Part shown: piece after piece, positions 27,306-36,953 of the stretch
Position numbering within the stretch: position 1 is the first letter of the stretch
Layout: every line of letters starts with the position of its first letter
NCBI RefSeq assembly: GCF_021295395.1
Contig: NZ_JAIWOU010000001.1
Span: 1,989,001-2,053,000, forward strand
Direction: 5' to 3'
Length of the DNA: 64,000 nt
DNA from: Komagataeibacter sp. FNDCR2
GTDB taxonomy: Bacteria > Pseudomonadota > Alphaproteobacteria > Acetobacterales > Acetobacteraceae
Translations under genes and position numbers: made by a program
Notes under the pieces: generated by a model
Told to the model about the DNA's origin: nothing
What the model saw: only the letters and a program-made list of their open reading frames with translations
Database searches by the model: none

Positions 27306-29177
27306 ATGAACCGCGCATATGATGTGATTGTCGTCGGGGGAGGGCATGCGGGGTGCGAGGCCGCCGCCGCGGCCGCGCGCACCGGCGCGCGCACGATGCT
27401 GCTGACGCATCGGCGCGAGACGATAGGGATCATGTCGTGCAACCCGGCCATAGGGGGCATCGGCAAGGGGCATCTCGTGCGCGAAGTCGATGCGCTGGAT
27501 GGGCTGATGGGGCGTGCCGCCGATCGCGCCGGAATCCATTTCAAGCTGCTCAACCGCTCCAAGGGGCCAGCCGTGCACGGCCCCCGCGCGCAGGCTGACC
27601 GCACGCTTTACCGGCAGGCCATACAGGACCTGCTGGCGGAAACCGCCTTGCTGGATATTGTCGAGGGGGCCGCGGGCGACTTGCGGGTCGATACGCAGGG
27701 TCATGTTTGTGGCGTGGTCTGTGAAGATGGGCGCGCCTATTCCTGCGGCGCCGTGGTGCTGGCCACGGGCACCTTCCTGCGGGGCACGATCCATATCGGT
27801 CATGACAGCCAGCCTGCCGGGCGGATAGGGGACCGTCCCGCCAATGCGCTGGGTGAGAGGCTGGCCGCATGCGGCCTGCGCATGGGGCGCCTCAAGACAG
27901 GTACCCCGGCCCGCATCGCGCGCGACAGCATTGACTGGGACTCCCTGCCCGAAGACAAGGGGGATGCGGTACCCGAACCGTTCAGCCGTATGACGGATGC
28001 CCTCACCAACCCTATGGTATCGTGCCGCATTACGGCGACAACGCCCCGCACGCATGACATCATTCGCGAAAATCTCCAGCTTTCCGCCCTTTACGGGGGT
28101 GCGATTTCGGGGCGGGGGCCACGTTATTGCCCCTCCATCGAGGACAAGGTGGTGCGCTTCGCGCAGCGTGAATCGCACCAGATCTTTCTGGAGCCCGAAG
28201 GGTTGCCCGGCAATCCGGAGGGTGATCTGGTCTATCCCAACGGCATTTCCACCAGCCTGCCTGAAAGCGTGCAGCGCGAGATGCTGCACAGCATTCCCGG
28301 GCTGGAGCGGTGCCGGATCGTGCGGCCGGGCTATGCGGTGGAATATGACTATATCGACCCGCGCGAACTCGCGCCCACACTGGAGCTGAAGAACATGCCC
28401 GGCCTGTTTCTTGCCGGGCAGGTCAACGGCACCACCGGGTATGAGGAGGCTGCGGCGCAGGGGCTGGTCGCCGGTCTCAATGCCGCCCGGCAGGCCGGGG
28501 GCGCGCAGGGCGTTACACTTGATCGGGGCGATGCCTATATCGGCGTCATGATTGATGACCTGACCACGCAGGGCGTGTCGGAACCGTATCGCATGTTCAC
28601 CTCGCGGGCGGAATATCGCCTGACCCTGCGGGCCGATAATGCGGATCTGCGCCTGACCCCGCGCGGGCTGGAATGGGGATGTATCGGTTCGGCCCGCGCC
28701 GCGCGTTTCCATGCCGATCGCACCGCCATCGACGCCGCCACCGCCCGCGCGCGTGATGAAACTTATACGTCCGATCTTCTGCGCAAGGCAGGGGTCCATG
28801 TTTCGGCTGACGGACGTGCGCGCTCTTTGCTGGATGTGCTGGCAACCGATGCCGCGCCAGAAACCATAAGCCGGATCGCCCCATGGTTTGCGGCACTTCC
28901 CCCGCGCATCGCCCGGCATCTGGCGACCGAGGCACGCTATAGCGGCTATATTTTCCGCCAGGAGCGTGAAATCCGCCAGCTTGCCACGGAGGGGCGCATG
29001 ACCCTGCCAACAGATCTGGATTACAGCCAGATCGGTGGGCTGAGTGCGGAAATGCAGGAACGTCTGGCACGGGTGCGGCCCGTCACCTTCGCGGCTGCGC
29101 AGCGTATTCCCGGTATCACACCCTCCGCCCTGGTGGCCCTGCTGGCGCATGTGCGCCACAAGCCGGTGATGGCCTGA
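27306..29177 (+). CDS. mnmG: tRNA uridine 5-carboxymethylaminomethyl modification enzyme MnmG (GidA)
   Basis: FAD-dependent partner of MnmE in wobble-uridine modification. It has 623 residues. Seen: the N-terminal FAD fingerprint [17 protein letters not shown], the signatures [19 protein letters not shown] and [22 protein letters not shown], and the C-terminal MnmE-binding helical domain. It starts 12 bases after mnmE and its stop overlaps the rsmG start by one base, so mnmE-mnmG-rsmG-parA-parB is a tight operon. Confidence 0.98.
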   Translation: MNRAYDVIVVGGGHAGCEAAAAAARTGARTMLLTHRRETIGIMSCNPAIGGIGKGHLVREVDALDGLMGRAADRAGIHFKLLNRSKGPAVHGPRAQADRTLYRQAIQDLLAETALLDIVEGAAGDLRVDTQGHVCGVVCEDGRAYSCGAVVLATGTFLRGTIHIGHDSQPAGRIGDRPANALGERLAACGLRMGRLKTGTPARIARDSIDWDSLPEDKGDAVPEPFSRMTDALTNPMVSCRITATTPRTHDIIRENLQLSALYGGAISGRGPRYCPSIEDKVVRFAQRESHQIFLEPEGLPGNPEGDLVYPNGISTSLPESVQREMLHSIPGLERCRIVRPGYAVEYDYIDPRELAPTLELKNMPGLFLAGQVNGTTGYEEAAAQGLVAGLNAARQAGGAQGVTLDRGDAYIGVMIDDLTTQGVSEPYRMFTSRAEYRLTLRADNADLRLTPRGLEWGCIGSARAARFHADRTAIDAATARARDETYTSDLLRKAGVHVSADGRARSLLDVLATDAAPETISRIAPWFAALPPRIARHLATEARYSGYIFRQEREIRQLATEGRMTLPTDLDYSQIGGLSAEMQERLARVRPVTFAAAQRIPGITPSALVALLAHVRHKPVMA

Positions 29178-29800
29178 TGGGTAATGACAGCCTGCCGGTC
29201 CTGGCCGATGTTTCACGTGAAACACGTGACCGGCTGGACCGCTATGCCGAAATCCTGCAACGCTGGAACCAGCGCATCAACCTTGTCTCCCCGCATGACC
29301 TGCCGCATCTATGGTCACGCCATATAGCCGACAGCCTGCAGCTTGCTGGCCAGATTCCCGCTGGCGGGGTGACGCTGGTCGATATGGGTTCCGGGGGCGG
29401 CTTCCCCGGTCTGGTCATCGCATGCGCCACGGATGCGCGGGTGACGCTGATTGAGTCGGACCAGCGGAAAGCCGCTTTCCTGCGTGAAGCCGCACGGGTG
29501 GCCGGGGTGTCGGTGACAGTGTGCGCCCAACGGCTGGAGGTGGCGGATGTGCCGCCCGCGCAGGTGGTGACAGCCCGCGCGCTGGCGCCGCTGGCCCGCC
29601 TGCTGGAATGGGGCACGCGCTTCCTGCAGCCCGATGGTTTCTGCCTGTTTCTGAAAGGACGGAATGCGCAAGAGGAATTGACGACGGCCCGTGCCGGTTG
29701 GCACATGGCAACAACCCGGATTCCAAGCCGTACAAATACGGATGGTGTGATTCTAAAATTGAGCGATATCAGGCGTGTCAAAGACCACAATAATGAATGA
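29177..29800 (+). CDS. rsmG: 16S rRNA (guanine527-N7)-methyltransferase RsmG (GidB)
   Basis: SAM-dependent enzyme that methylates G527 of 16S rRNA. In other bacteria its loss gives low-level streptomycin resistance. It has 207 residues. Seen: the N-terminal [21 protein letters not shown] segment, the SAM-binding [11 protein letters not shown] motif, and [15 protein letters not shown]. The start (TGATG) overlaps the mnmG stop by one base and its stop overlaps parA. A second perfect parS lies in codons 11-16. Confidence 0.97.
   Translation: MGNDSLPVLADVSRETRDRLDRYAEILQRWNQRINLVSPHDLPHLWSRHIADSLQLAGQIPAGGVTLVDMGSGGGFPGLVIACATDARVTLIESDQRKAAFLREAARVAGVSVTVCAQRLEVADVPPAQVVTARALAPLARLLEWGTRFLQPDGFCLFLKGRNAQEELTTARAGWHMATTRIPSRTNTDGVILKLSDIRRVKDHNNE
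29209..29224. promoter_or_regulatory. parS centromere site 2 (inside rsmG)
   Basis: A second perfect 16-bp tgtttcacgtgaaaca palindrome, read as DVSRET in the rsmG frame. It lies 2,337 bases from the first site and 1.4 kb upstream of parB. Two consensus sites flanking mnmG make this a probable ParB-loading zone. Confidence 0.95.
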
Positions 29801-30617
29801 GACGGGAATTCCGCCAGCTTCCTCCCCCCGCGTTATAGCGCTAGCCAACCAGAAGGGCGGTGTCGGCAAGACCACCACGGCCATCAACCTCGCGGCCGCG
29901 CTGGCGGCATCGGGGCAGAAGGTGCTGCTGGTTGACATGGACCCGCAGGGCAATGCCTCGACCGGCCTGGGCGTGGGGTATGACGCCCGCAGCACGGGTA
30001 CCTATGCCATGCTGGAAGACGGCGCGCGCGCCGCCGGCGTGGTGCAGGCCAGTGAACTGCCCGGTCTGTCGCTGATCGCGGCGGATACGGAACTGGCGGG
30101 GGCGGAGCTGGAACTGGTCATGGCCGACCGGCGTGAATACCGCCTGCGCGATGCCCTGGCGCAGATTGGCGCGGATTACGATGTGGTCCTGATTGACTGC
30201 CCGCCTAGCCTCGGCCTGCTCACGCTCAATGCCCTTGTGGCCGCGCATTCGGTCATTGTGCCGTTGCAGTGTGAGTTCTTCGCGCTGGAGGGGATCAGCC
30301 AACTGGTGCGTACCGTCAACAGTGTGCGGCAGTCGCTCAACCCGGCGCTGAAACTCGAAGGCATCGTCCTGACCATGTACGACAGGCGCAACAACCTCTC
30401 GGAACTGGTGGCCGACGATGCCCGCAGTTTTTTCGGGGACAAGGTGATGGACACCCTGATCCCGCGCAATATCCGCATTTCCGAAGCGCAGAGTCACGGC
30501 CAGCCCGTGATGAATTATGACAACCGCTCATCGGGCAGTCAGGCCTATCAGGCGCTGGCGGCCGAGGTGGCCGAACGTCTGGCCCTTGGGGTGGCGGTAA
30601 AAGGGAAGGTCCGCTGA
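29793..30617 (+). CDS. parA: Chromosome-partitioning ATPase ParA (Soj)
   Basis: Deviant Walker-A ATPase that binds DNA as an ATP dimer and drives movement of ParB-parS complexes. I chose the ATG at 29793 (274 residues), which overlaps the rsmG stop by eight bases; an in-frame ATG at 29775 would add six residues. Seen: the deviant Walker A KGGVGKTT at residues 21-28, [25 protein letters not shown] (Walker B region) and a C-terminal helical part. The parB start overlaps its stop by one base. Confidence 0.97.
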   Translation: MNETGIPPASSPRVIALANQKGGVGKTTTAINLAAALAASGQKVLLVDMDPQGNASTGLGVGYDARSTGTYAMLEDGARAAGVVQASELPGLSLIAADTELAGAELELVMADRREYRLRDALAQIGADYDVVLIDCPPSLGLLTLNALVAAHSVIVPLQCEFFALEGISQLVRTVNSVRQSLNPALKLEGIVLTMYDRRNNLSELVADDARSFFGDKVMDTLIPRNIRISEAQSHGQPVMNYDNRSSGSQAYQALAAEVAERLALGVAVKGKVR

Positions 30618-31516
30618 TGAAAACCAGAAAGGACGCAGGCCGTCCCCGTCTCGGGCGTGGTCTGGCCGCCCTGCTGGGCGAACAGGTCAACATGCTGCCT
30701 GCAAGCCCGGCGGTGGACGGGCGCAGGGGGCCGGACATAATCGCCAGCCTGCCGGTGGACGTGCTGGAACCCGGTCCTTTCCAGCCCCGCCAGCAGATGG
30801 AACCCGCGGCACTGGATGAACTGGCCAGTTCCATCCGGGTGCGCGGTATCCTGCAACCCATTCTGGTGCGTCCACACCCCCAGCGCACGGGTATTTACCA
30901 GATCATAGCGGGGGAGCGGCGCTGGCGGGCCTCCCAGCTTGCGGGTCTGCATGACGTGCCTGTCCATGTCCGTCCGCTGGATGATGGCGACGCCATGGCC
31001 GCGGCACTGGTGGAAAACCTCCAGCGTGCCGACCTCAACGCGATTGAGGAGGCGGAAGGACTCCAGCGCCTGCTGGATGATTATGACCTGACGCAGGATG
31101 AACTGGCCAGCGCGATTGGCAAGTCCCGCCCGCACGTGGCCAACATGGTCCGCCTGTTGCAGTTGCCGCCACCGGTGCGCGATGCCGTGCGTCATCGTGG
31201 CCTGTCGGCAGGGCACGCCCGCGCCCTGCTGGCCCATGCCGACCCCGTGGCGGCGCTTAAGGTCGTGCTGGCGCAGGGGCTCAATGTCCGCCAGACGGAA
31301 GCCCTGGCCAGACAGCAGGAACGCAAGGCCGCGAATGCGCGGGACAGGGCGGAAAAAAATGCCCGCAATCCCGAAATCGCATCGCTCGAACGCGAACTTA
31401 CGGCCCGGCTGGGGGTCAGGGTCCAGATTGCCTTTGATGGGAAAGGCGGCAGCATAAAGATCGATTACCGTTCCCTGGAACAGTTCGATGGCCTGCTGCG
31501 CCTGCTGCAGCAGTAG
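30617..31516 (+). CDS. parB: Chromosome-partitioning protein ParB (Spo0J)
   Basis: CTP-dependent DNA clamp that loads at parS and slides to neighbouring DNA. It has 299 residues. Seen: the N-terminal CTP-binding domain with GERRWRASQLAGL and LVENLQRADLNAIEEAEG, a helix-turn-helix with LTQDELASAIGKSRPHVAN, and a C-terminal dimerisation domain after a charged helix rich in Glu, Lys and Arg. It completes the operon, and tRNA-Lys follows. Confidence 0.97.
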   Translation: MKTRKDAGRPRLGRGLAALLGEQVNMLPASPAVDGRRGPDIIASLPVDVLEPGPFQPRQQMEPAALDELASSIRVRGILQPILVRPHPQRTGIYQIIAGERRWRASQLAGLHDVPVHVRPLDDGDAMAAALVENLQRADLNAIEEAEGLQRLLDDYDLTQDELASAIGKSRPHVANMVRLLQLPPPVRDAVRHRGLSAGHARALLAHADPVAALKVVLAQGLNVRQTEALARQQERKAANARDRAEKNARNPEIASLERELTARLGVRVQIAFDGKGGSIKIDYRSLEQFDGLLRLLQQ

Positions 31517-31544
31517 AAAATTCCGAAAAGTGTAAAAAACCCCC

Positions 31545-31574
31545 TTGCCATAGGGCGATATGGGCTGCTAGAAG
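31545..31574 (+). promoter_or_regulatory. Putative promoter of tRNA-Lys
   Basis: TTGCCA at 31545-31550 is followed after 18 bases by TAGAAG at 31569-31574, 28 bases before the tRNA. The block CCCCTTGC around the -35 element is shared with the tRNA-Pro promoter region (47592-47599). The -10 match is modest. Confidence 0.35.
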
Positions 31575-31601
31575 CCCTCTCACCCGATCGGGTAACCCTG
31601 T

Positions 31602-31677
<76 letters not shown>

Positions 31678-31701
31678 TAGGGTTCAATAAGATTACTCAA
31701 G

Positions 31702-31734
31702 TCCCCATCAAGGCTTTGCCGGTGGGGATTTTTT
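31702..31734 (+). terminator. Intrinsic terminator after tRNA-Lys
   Basis: An 8-bp stem (tccccatc 31702-31709 with ggtgggga 31721-31728, one T-G pair) has an inner ggc/gcc stem in its loop and is followed by TTTTTT. It separates the tRNA from the C26 hydrolase gene. Confidence 0.85.
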
Positions 31735-31843
31735 GTATCATGGCCACAGGGCCTCCCTGCGGCACGGTTCTGGTCAGGCGGCAGGAAAGGGGCGGCATGG
31801 CATATCCATTCCCTTCGGCTGTACATGCATCCCGGCAGGCCGG

Positions 31844-32584
31844 ATGAACGCCTCACCTCCGCTGATAGGCGTCACGCTGGACAGTGAGCCGCCAGCACAA
31901 CAGTCAGCCGGCGGCTACTCCCGCTACCCATGGTACGCGATCCGCCAGAACTATATGGACATGATTGCCGCCAGTGGTGGCCTGCCGGTGGCGCTGGGGC
32001 ATGAACCCGGGCTGGCGGGGCAGGTGGTCGCGCGTCTCGACGGGCTTGTCGTGACGGGTGGGGCCTTTGACGTGCCCCCCGATCTTTACGGGGGTGGGGA
32101 ATGGCACGCCAGCGTCCAGACAAAGCCACGCCGCACGGCGGCGGAAACAGCCCTGGTCCATGCCGCCATGGCGCGCGGGATTCCTGTGCTGGGCATATGT
32201 GGCGGGATGCAGCTGCTTGCGGTCATTCTGGGCGGGCAACTGGTACAGCATATTCCCGACACCTATCCCGCCGGCCTGGCGCATGAGCAGCCCAACCCCC
32301 GTAACGAGGCCGGGCATGAGGTGAACATCGTGGCGGGCACCCATCTCGCCCGGCTGGTGGGGCAGGGCAGGCAGGCGGTCAATTCCGCGCACCATCAGGC
32401 CGTGTCCCATCCAGGGCGGGCGGTTGTGTGCGCGACCGCGCCGGACGGGGTGGTGGAGGCTATTGAACTGCCCGGTTATCCATTGTGCATCGGCGTGCAG
32501 TGGCATCCGGAATTTGGTATATCGGCAGGGGACCATCTCCTGTTCAAAGGCTTGATCGACGCTGCGAGGCAGACAGGAACATGA
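31844..32584 (+). CDS. Class I glutamine amidotransferase-like hydrolase (peptidase C26, PuuD-like)
   Basis: A 246-residue protein of the gamma-glutamyl-gamma-aminobutyrate hydrolase family, which cleaves gamma-glutamyl amides. Seen: LVVTGGAFDVPPDLYG, the nucleophile-elbow GICGGMQLL with the catalytic Cys, and GVQWHPEF with the catalytic His and Glu. The length fits PuuD, but no polyamine-utilisation genes are adjacent, so the substrate is open. I chose the ATG at 31844; the ribosome-binding site is weak. The stop overlaps the start of the pseudouridine synthase by four bases. Confidence 0.87.
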   Translation: MNASPPLIGVTLDSEPPAQQSAGGYSRYPWYAIRQNYMDMIAASGGLPVALGHEPGLAGQVVARLDGLVVTGGAFDVPPDLYGGGEWHASVQTKPRRTAAETALVHAAMARGIPVLGICGGMQLLAVILGGQLVQHIPDTYPAGLAHEQPNPRNEAGHEVNIVAGTHLARLVGQGRQAVNSAHHQAVSHPGRAVVCATAPDGVVEAIELPGYPLCIGVQWHPEFGISAGDHLLFKGLIDAARQTGT

Positions 32585-33357
32585 CACAGGACCATTCCCC
32601 CCCCGCCGCATCCGGGCGTGGCGACCGTATCGCCAAATGGCTGGCCCGCTCCGGTGTGGCGAGCCGGCGCGATGCCGAGCGCATGATCGCCGAGGGCAGG
32701 GTCAGCCTGAACGGCGCCATCATCACCCACCCCGCCACGTTTGTGGAGACGGGCGACATCGTGCAGGTGGACCGTAACGTGGTCAGCGCGCCGGATCGCA
32801 CGCGCCTGTGGCGCTACCACAAGCCCGACGGGCTGGTCACGACCCACCGCGACCCTGAAGACCGCCCCACGGTGTTCGATTCCCTGCCAGCCGGTCTGCC
32901 CCGGGTCATCAGCGTCGGTCGCCTTGACCTGAATAGCGAAGGATTGCTGCTGCTGACCAATGATGGCGAACTGGCCCGCAGGCTGGAACTGCCCAGCAAT
33001 GGCTGGATCCGCCGTTACCGCGTGCGTGTTTTCGGCGTGGTGGATGAACGCATGCTGGCGTCACTGGCCAAAGGGAGCGAGTTCGAGGGCGTGCGGTATG
33101 GCCCGATCGAGGCGCATCTTGATTCGAGCAAGGGCGACAACGCGTGGCTGACCGTCTCGCTGCGTGAAGGCAAGAACCGTGAGATCCGCAAGGTCATGCA
33201 CGGGCTGAACCTGCATGTCAGCCGCCTGATCCGCACATCCTACGGGCCGTTCCAGCTCGGTACGCTGACGCGCGGGGAACTGGAGGAAGTGACCGGCAAG
33301 GTCATCCGTGAACAGGTACCCGGCCTTGCGGGCGGCAAGACCCAGCGCCCGGCGTAA
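32581..33357 (+). CDS. rRNA pseudouridine synthase, RsuA/RluB family
   Basis: Converts specific rRNA uridines to pseudouridine. It has 258 residues. Seen: an N-terminal S4 RNA-binding domain (RIAKWLARSGVASRRDAERMIAEGRV), the catalytic GRLDLNSEGLLLLTNDG with its Asp, and the C-terminal KNREIRKVMHGL segment. The sequence is closer to RluB (23S U2605) than to RsuA, but this is inferred. The ATG at 32581 has AGGAAC just upstream and overlaps the previous stop. Its own stop overlaps the rsmD start by one base. Confidence 0.93.
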   Translation: MTQDHSPPAASGRGDRIAKWLARSGVASRRDAERMIAEGRVSLNGAIITHPATFVETGDIVQVDRNVVSAPDRTRLWRYHKPDGLVTTHRDPEDRPTVFDSLPAGLPRVISVGRLDLNSEGLLLLTNDGELARRLELPSNGWIRRYRVRVFGVVDERMLASLAKGSEFEGVRYGPIEAHLDSSKGDNAWLTVSLREGKNREIRKVMHGLNLHVSRLIRTSYGPFQLGTLTRGELEEVTGKVIREQVPGLAGGKTQRPA

Positions 33358-33932
33358 TGCGCATTATCGCGGGAGAGTGCCGGGGCCGTAGCCTGCATGC
33401 CCCGCCGGGGCAGACCACCCGCCCCACGGCGGACCGGGTGCGTCAGGCGCTGTTCGATACACTGGCCCATGCGCCCTGGGCGGGGGCGGACCTGATCCGG
33501 GGGGCGCGCGTGCTCGACGGCTTCGCCGGAACCGGCGCGCTGGGGCTGGAAGCCCTGTCACGGGGCGCGGCAGGCGCCCTGTTTGTCGAGCAGGACCGAC
33601 AGGCATTGCGCGCCCTGCGCGAAAATGTCGGCGCGTGCGGCATGCAGGCGCGTGCCGTGATCCGTGCGACCGACATGCTGCGCCTGCCGCCCTGCGGCCC
33701 CACGGGGCCGATGGATCTGGTTTTCCTGGATCCCCCCTATAACCGCGACCTGCCTGCCCGTGCGCTGGCGGTGCTGGAACGTGGCGGGTGGCTGGGAGCG
33801 GCCACGCTCATCATAGTGGAAACAGCAGCGGGTGAGCCCGCGCCAGTCGCGGCGGACAGGCTGTTGCTTGAACGACGGCACGGAGCCGCCTGCCTGTTCG
33901 GCTGGCGGCATGAAGCCGGCGGCGTGACATAA
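33357..33932 (+). CDS. rsmD: 16S rRNA (guanine966-N2)-methyltransferase
   Basis: SAM-dependent methylation of G966 in 16S rRNA. It has 191 residues. Seen: IIAGECRGRSLHAPPGQTTRPTADRVRQALFD, typical of the RsmD N terminus, the SAM-binding DGFAGTGALGLEALSRGA, and the catalytic LDPPYNRDL (DPPY). It is translationally coupled to the pseudouridine synthase upstream through a TAATG overlap. Confidence 0.95.
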   Translation: MRIIAGECRGRSLHAPPGQTTRPTADRVRQALFDTLAHAPWAGADLIRGARVLDGFAGTGALGLEALSRGAAGALFVEQDRQALRALRENVGACGMQARAVIRATDMLRLPPCGPTGPMDLVFLDPPYNRDLPARALAVLERGGWLGAATLIIVETAAGEPAPVAADRLLLERRHGAACLFGWRHEAGGVT

Positions 33933-34100
33933 TTCATTGCCGTATTTTATACGCCCGGCCTTCTGTCCGTAGGGCCGACGGGGTTATAGTTACCCTCCTT
34001 GGCGGAAATGGTGGCACGATACGCAGTGGTCATTTCCCCCGTGCCACTGGTTCCCGCAGGCGCATGCATGCCGGGGCCATACTGATCAGGATGTGGATTT

Positions 34101-36953
34101 TTGGCGATCTTCAGCCGTTTTATCCCTGACTCGCTGTCTTCCGCGCCCGTGCGTTCGCGCCTGCGTGAACGGTTGGCCGAAGCTGGCGGGCTGGGGCTGT
34201 GGAGTCTGGCGCTGTGTCTCGCCATCGCATTGTGGAGCTATAATCCACGCGATCCTTCAGCCAATACATCCAGCGCCCAGCCCCCGGCCAACCTGATGGG
34301 GCGGCCGGGCGCGTACATGGCCGACCTCATGTTGCAGGATTTCGGGGTCGTGGGGGTCGTCGCCATCCTGTGCCTGCTGGCGTGGGGGTGGCGGCTGGTC
34401 CGTCACCATGGCCTGGCTTCGGCGCTGTTGCGTTTCATTGCCCTGCTGTGCGGGCTGCCGGTCATCGCGGCCGATATCGCCGCATTGCCCCTGCTGGTCC
34501 CGGGTTTTCCCGCATGGCTCTGGCCAACCGGGGCCGGGCTGGGCGGGGCGGTTGGCCTGTCCGTCGCCCATATGTCCATTCAGGCGGCAACCGGGTTTGT
34601 CGGGCGTGGTGGCCCGGTCATCGTCTGGCTGCTCGGGCTGGTGCTGGGGGGGCTGCTTCTGCTGCTCGCCTTCGCCCTGTCCCTGTCGGAGTGGAAAGGG
34701 ATCGGCCGTGGCATGCGGTTCGTACTGCGTCAGCCCGTGGTCGTAGCCCTGTGGCTGCGGCGGCTGGCCGGACAGACGAAAGACGCGGCAATCCCCCCTG
34801 ACAGGCCCGGTTATTCCCCCCGTCCACCGGCTCCCGATTATCCATCGCCGCTTTCCGCCGCCCCTGCATCCGGGCAGGAACCCTATGTTCCCGCAGGTGG
34901 GGTAGCGGAGCCATCCATCGCCCCCGTGGCGGACAGGGCGCCCGAGCCTACTCCATCTCCCGGCACGGCCATGATGCCGGTGATGGAGATGCCCGCGTCA
35001 AAGCCGGTTGCGCCGCCCGCCGCAAAAAGCGTGCCCGCAATGGCGAAACCGCCGGAGGAAGCGCCCCGTCCCGCATTGGGTGGCCGTACTGCCGAGGGGA
35101 GCGCGCGCCCCGCGCAGGTATCGCTGCATACAAGCTGGATGCATCCGCCCGGCATGGATGAGGAAATCACCCAGCCCCTGCTGGGCGGGAGCACCCTGCC
35201 ATCGGACCGCCTGCCGTGGCATGAGGATCCTGCGCCAACCCCCAATGATCCCACCGCCATTGCGTCGCATGAGGATCTGCCTGCTGCCGTTACGGAGCCC
35301 GTGCGCCCGACCCTCCTGTCGCGTTTTTTCTCCGGCGGACGGGCCGCGCCGGAGCCGGAACCCGTATCCGTGGCGGATGGGTACGCGCCGCCGCCCGCGG
35401 CCATGGCTGAGGAGTCGGATTATATCCCGTCCCCCCAGCCCCAGTGGCAGTTTCCCTCCCTGTCCCTGCTCAGGCCCCCGCCGGAGGATGCAGCGACCAA
35501 ACCGACCGATGAACTGCTTCAGGCCAATGCGGCCCATCTCGTCACCGTCCTGTCGGAATATGGCGTGCAGGGGGAGATCGTGGCCTACCACGCGGGTCCG
35601 GTCGTCACGCTGTACGAACTCCAGCCCGCACCGGGCATCCGCGCCGCGCGCGTGATCGGGCTTGCGGATGATGTGGCGCGCTCCCTGTCGGTGCTGAGCG
35701 TGCGCATCGCAACCGTGCCGGGGCGCAATGTCATCGGGATCGAGGTGCCCAATACGCGGCGCGAGACGGTCTATTTTTCCGAACTGCTCATGGACCCGCA
35801 ATGGTCGCATGCGCGGGCCCGTCTCAACCTCGCGCTGGGCAAGGATATCGCGGGCGAGTCGGTGTACAGCGATCTCGGTTCCATGCCGCATCTGCTCATC
35901 GCGGGCACGACCGGGTCGGGCAAGTCGGTTGGCGTGAACGCCATGATCCTGTCACTGCTCTATCGTCTCTCGCCCGAGCAGTGCCGCCTGATCCTGATCG
36001 ACCCCAAGATTCTTGAACTGTCGATTTACGAGGGCATTCCCCACCTCATGACCCCGGTCGTGACGGAACCGGCCAAGGCGGTGGCGGCCCTCAAATGGGC
36101 GGTGCGGGAAATGGACCGCCGCTACCGCGCCATGGCGCATCTTCAGGTACGCAACATCGCCAGCTACAACGACCGCGTGGCCGAAGCGCGCGAACGTGGC
36201 GAGATCGTGACCCGCCGCGTACAGACCGGCTACGACCCGGAAACCGGCAAACCCACATTCGAGGAACAGCAGCTCGCCCTCGATTCGCTGCCCTATCTCG
36301 TGATCGTGGTGGATGAGATGGCCGATCTCATGATCGTGGCGGGCAAGGAAATCGAGGCCCTGCTGCAACGCCTCGCGCAGAAGGCGCGCGCGGCGGGCAT
36401 CCACCTGATCCTCGCAACCCAGCGTCCGTCGGTCGATGTGATTACCGGCACCATCAAGGCCAATTTCCCCACACGCATTTCCTTTCAGGTCATCAGCAAG
36501 TTCGACAGCCGGACCATTCTGGGCGAACAGGGGGCCGAGCAGCTTCTGGGCCGGGGCGACATGCTGTTCATGCAGGCGGGCGGCCGGATCACGCGCGTGC
36601 ATGGGCCGTTCGTGGATGATAGCGAGGTCGAGGCGGTCGTGGCGTTCCTGCGCACGCAGGGCGAGCCGATCTATGATGACGACGTCATTTCCCCCCAGGA
36701 AGATGACAGCGCGGGCAAGCCCTTTTCCGCGCCCGGCGGCGGGGCCGAGGAAGATGGCCTGTTCGCCCAGGCGGTCGAGGTCGTGGCGCGCGAAGGCAAG
36801 GCGTCCACCTCCTTCATCCAGCGCCACCTGTCGATCGGCTATAACCGCGCGGCCAAGATTATCGAGCAGATGGAAAAGGAAGGCCTGGTCAGCGAGGCCA
36901 ACCATGTCGGGCGGCGTGAAGTGCTCATGCGGCGTCCCACGGAAGACGAATGA
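34101..36953 (+). CDS. ftsK: DNA translocase FtsK
   Basis: Membrane-anchored DNA pump that links cell division to chromosome dimer resolution. It has 950 residues. Seen: about four transmembrane helices in the first 230 residues, a long Pro/Ala-rich linker (roughly 230-470), the motor with Walker A GTTGSGKS near residue 607 and Walker B LVIVVDEMADL near 733, and the C-terminal gamma winged-helix (TSFIQRHLSIGYNRAAKII) that reads polar DNA sequences. The start is a TTG at 34101 with AGGA nine bases upstream; a stop at 34083 excludes earlier starts in frame. Confidence 0.96.
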   Translation: MAIFSRFIPDSLSSAPVRSRLRERLAEAGGLGLWSLALCLAIALWSYNPRDPSANTSSAQPPANLMGRPGAYMADLMLQDFGVVGVVAILCLLAWGWRLVRHHGLASALLRFIALLCGLPVIAADIAALPLLVPGFPAWLWPTGAGLGGAVGLSVAHMSIQAATGFVGRGGPVIVWLLGLVLGGLLLLLAFALSLSEWKGIGRGMRFVLRQPVVVALWLRRLAGQTKDAAIPPDRPGYSPRPPAPDYPSPLSAAPASGQEPYVPAGGVAEPSIAPVADRAPEPTPSPGTAMMPVMEMPASKPVAPPAAKSVPAMAKPPEEAPRPALGGRTAEGSARPAQVSLHTSWMHPPGMDEEITQPLLGGSTLPSDRLPWHEDPAPTPNDPTAIASHEDLPAAVTEPVRPTLLSRFFSGGRAAPEPEPVSVADGYAPPPAAMAEESDYIPSPQPQWQFPSLSLLRPPPEDAATKPTDELLQANAAHLVTVLSEYGVQGEIVAYHAGPVVTLYELQPAPGIRAARVIGLADDVARSLSVLSVRIATVPGRNVIGIEVPNTRRETVYFSELLMDPQWSHARARLNLALGKDIAGESVYSDLGSMPHLLIAGTTGSGKSVGVNAMILSLLYRLSPEQCRLILIDPKILELSIYEGIPHLMTPVVTEPAKAVAALKWAVREMDRRYRAMAHLQVRNIASYNDRVAEARERGEIVTRRVQTGYDPETGKPTFEEQQLALDSLPYLVIVVDEMADLMIVAGKEIEALLQRLAQKARAAGIHLILATQRPSVDVITGTIKANFPTRISFQVISKFDSRTILGEQGAEQLLGRGDMLFMQAGGRITRVHGPFVDDSEVEAVVAFLRTQGEPIYDDDVISPQEDDSAGKPFSAPGGGAEEDGLFAQAVEVVAREGKASTSFIQRHLSIGYNRAAKIIEQMEKEGLVSEANHVGRREVLMRRPTEDE

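Noticed and set aside
27039-29225. A 728-codon open frame antisense to mnmG
   Set aside because: It is a shadow of the GC-rich codon pattern of mnmG, with no recognisable domain, and mnmG itself is certain. The same applies to long antisense frames over degP (41527-43299) and the PLP-like gene (37576-39636).
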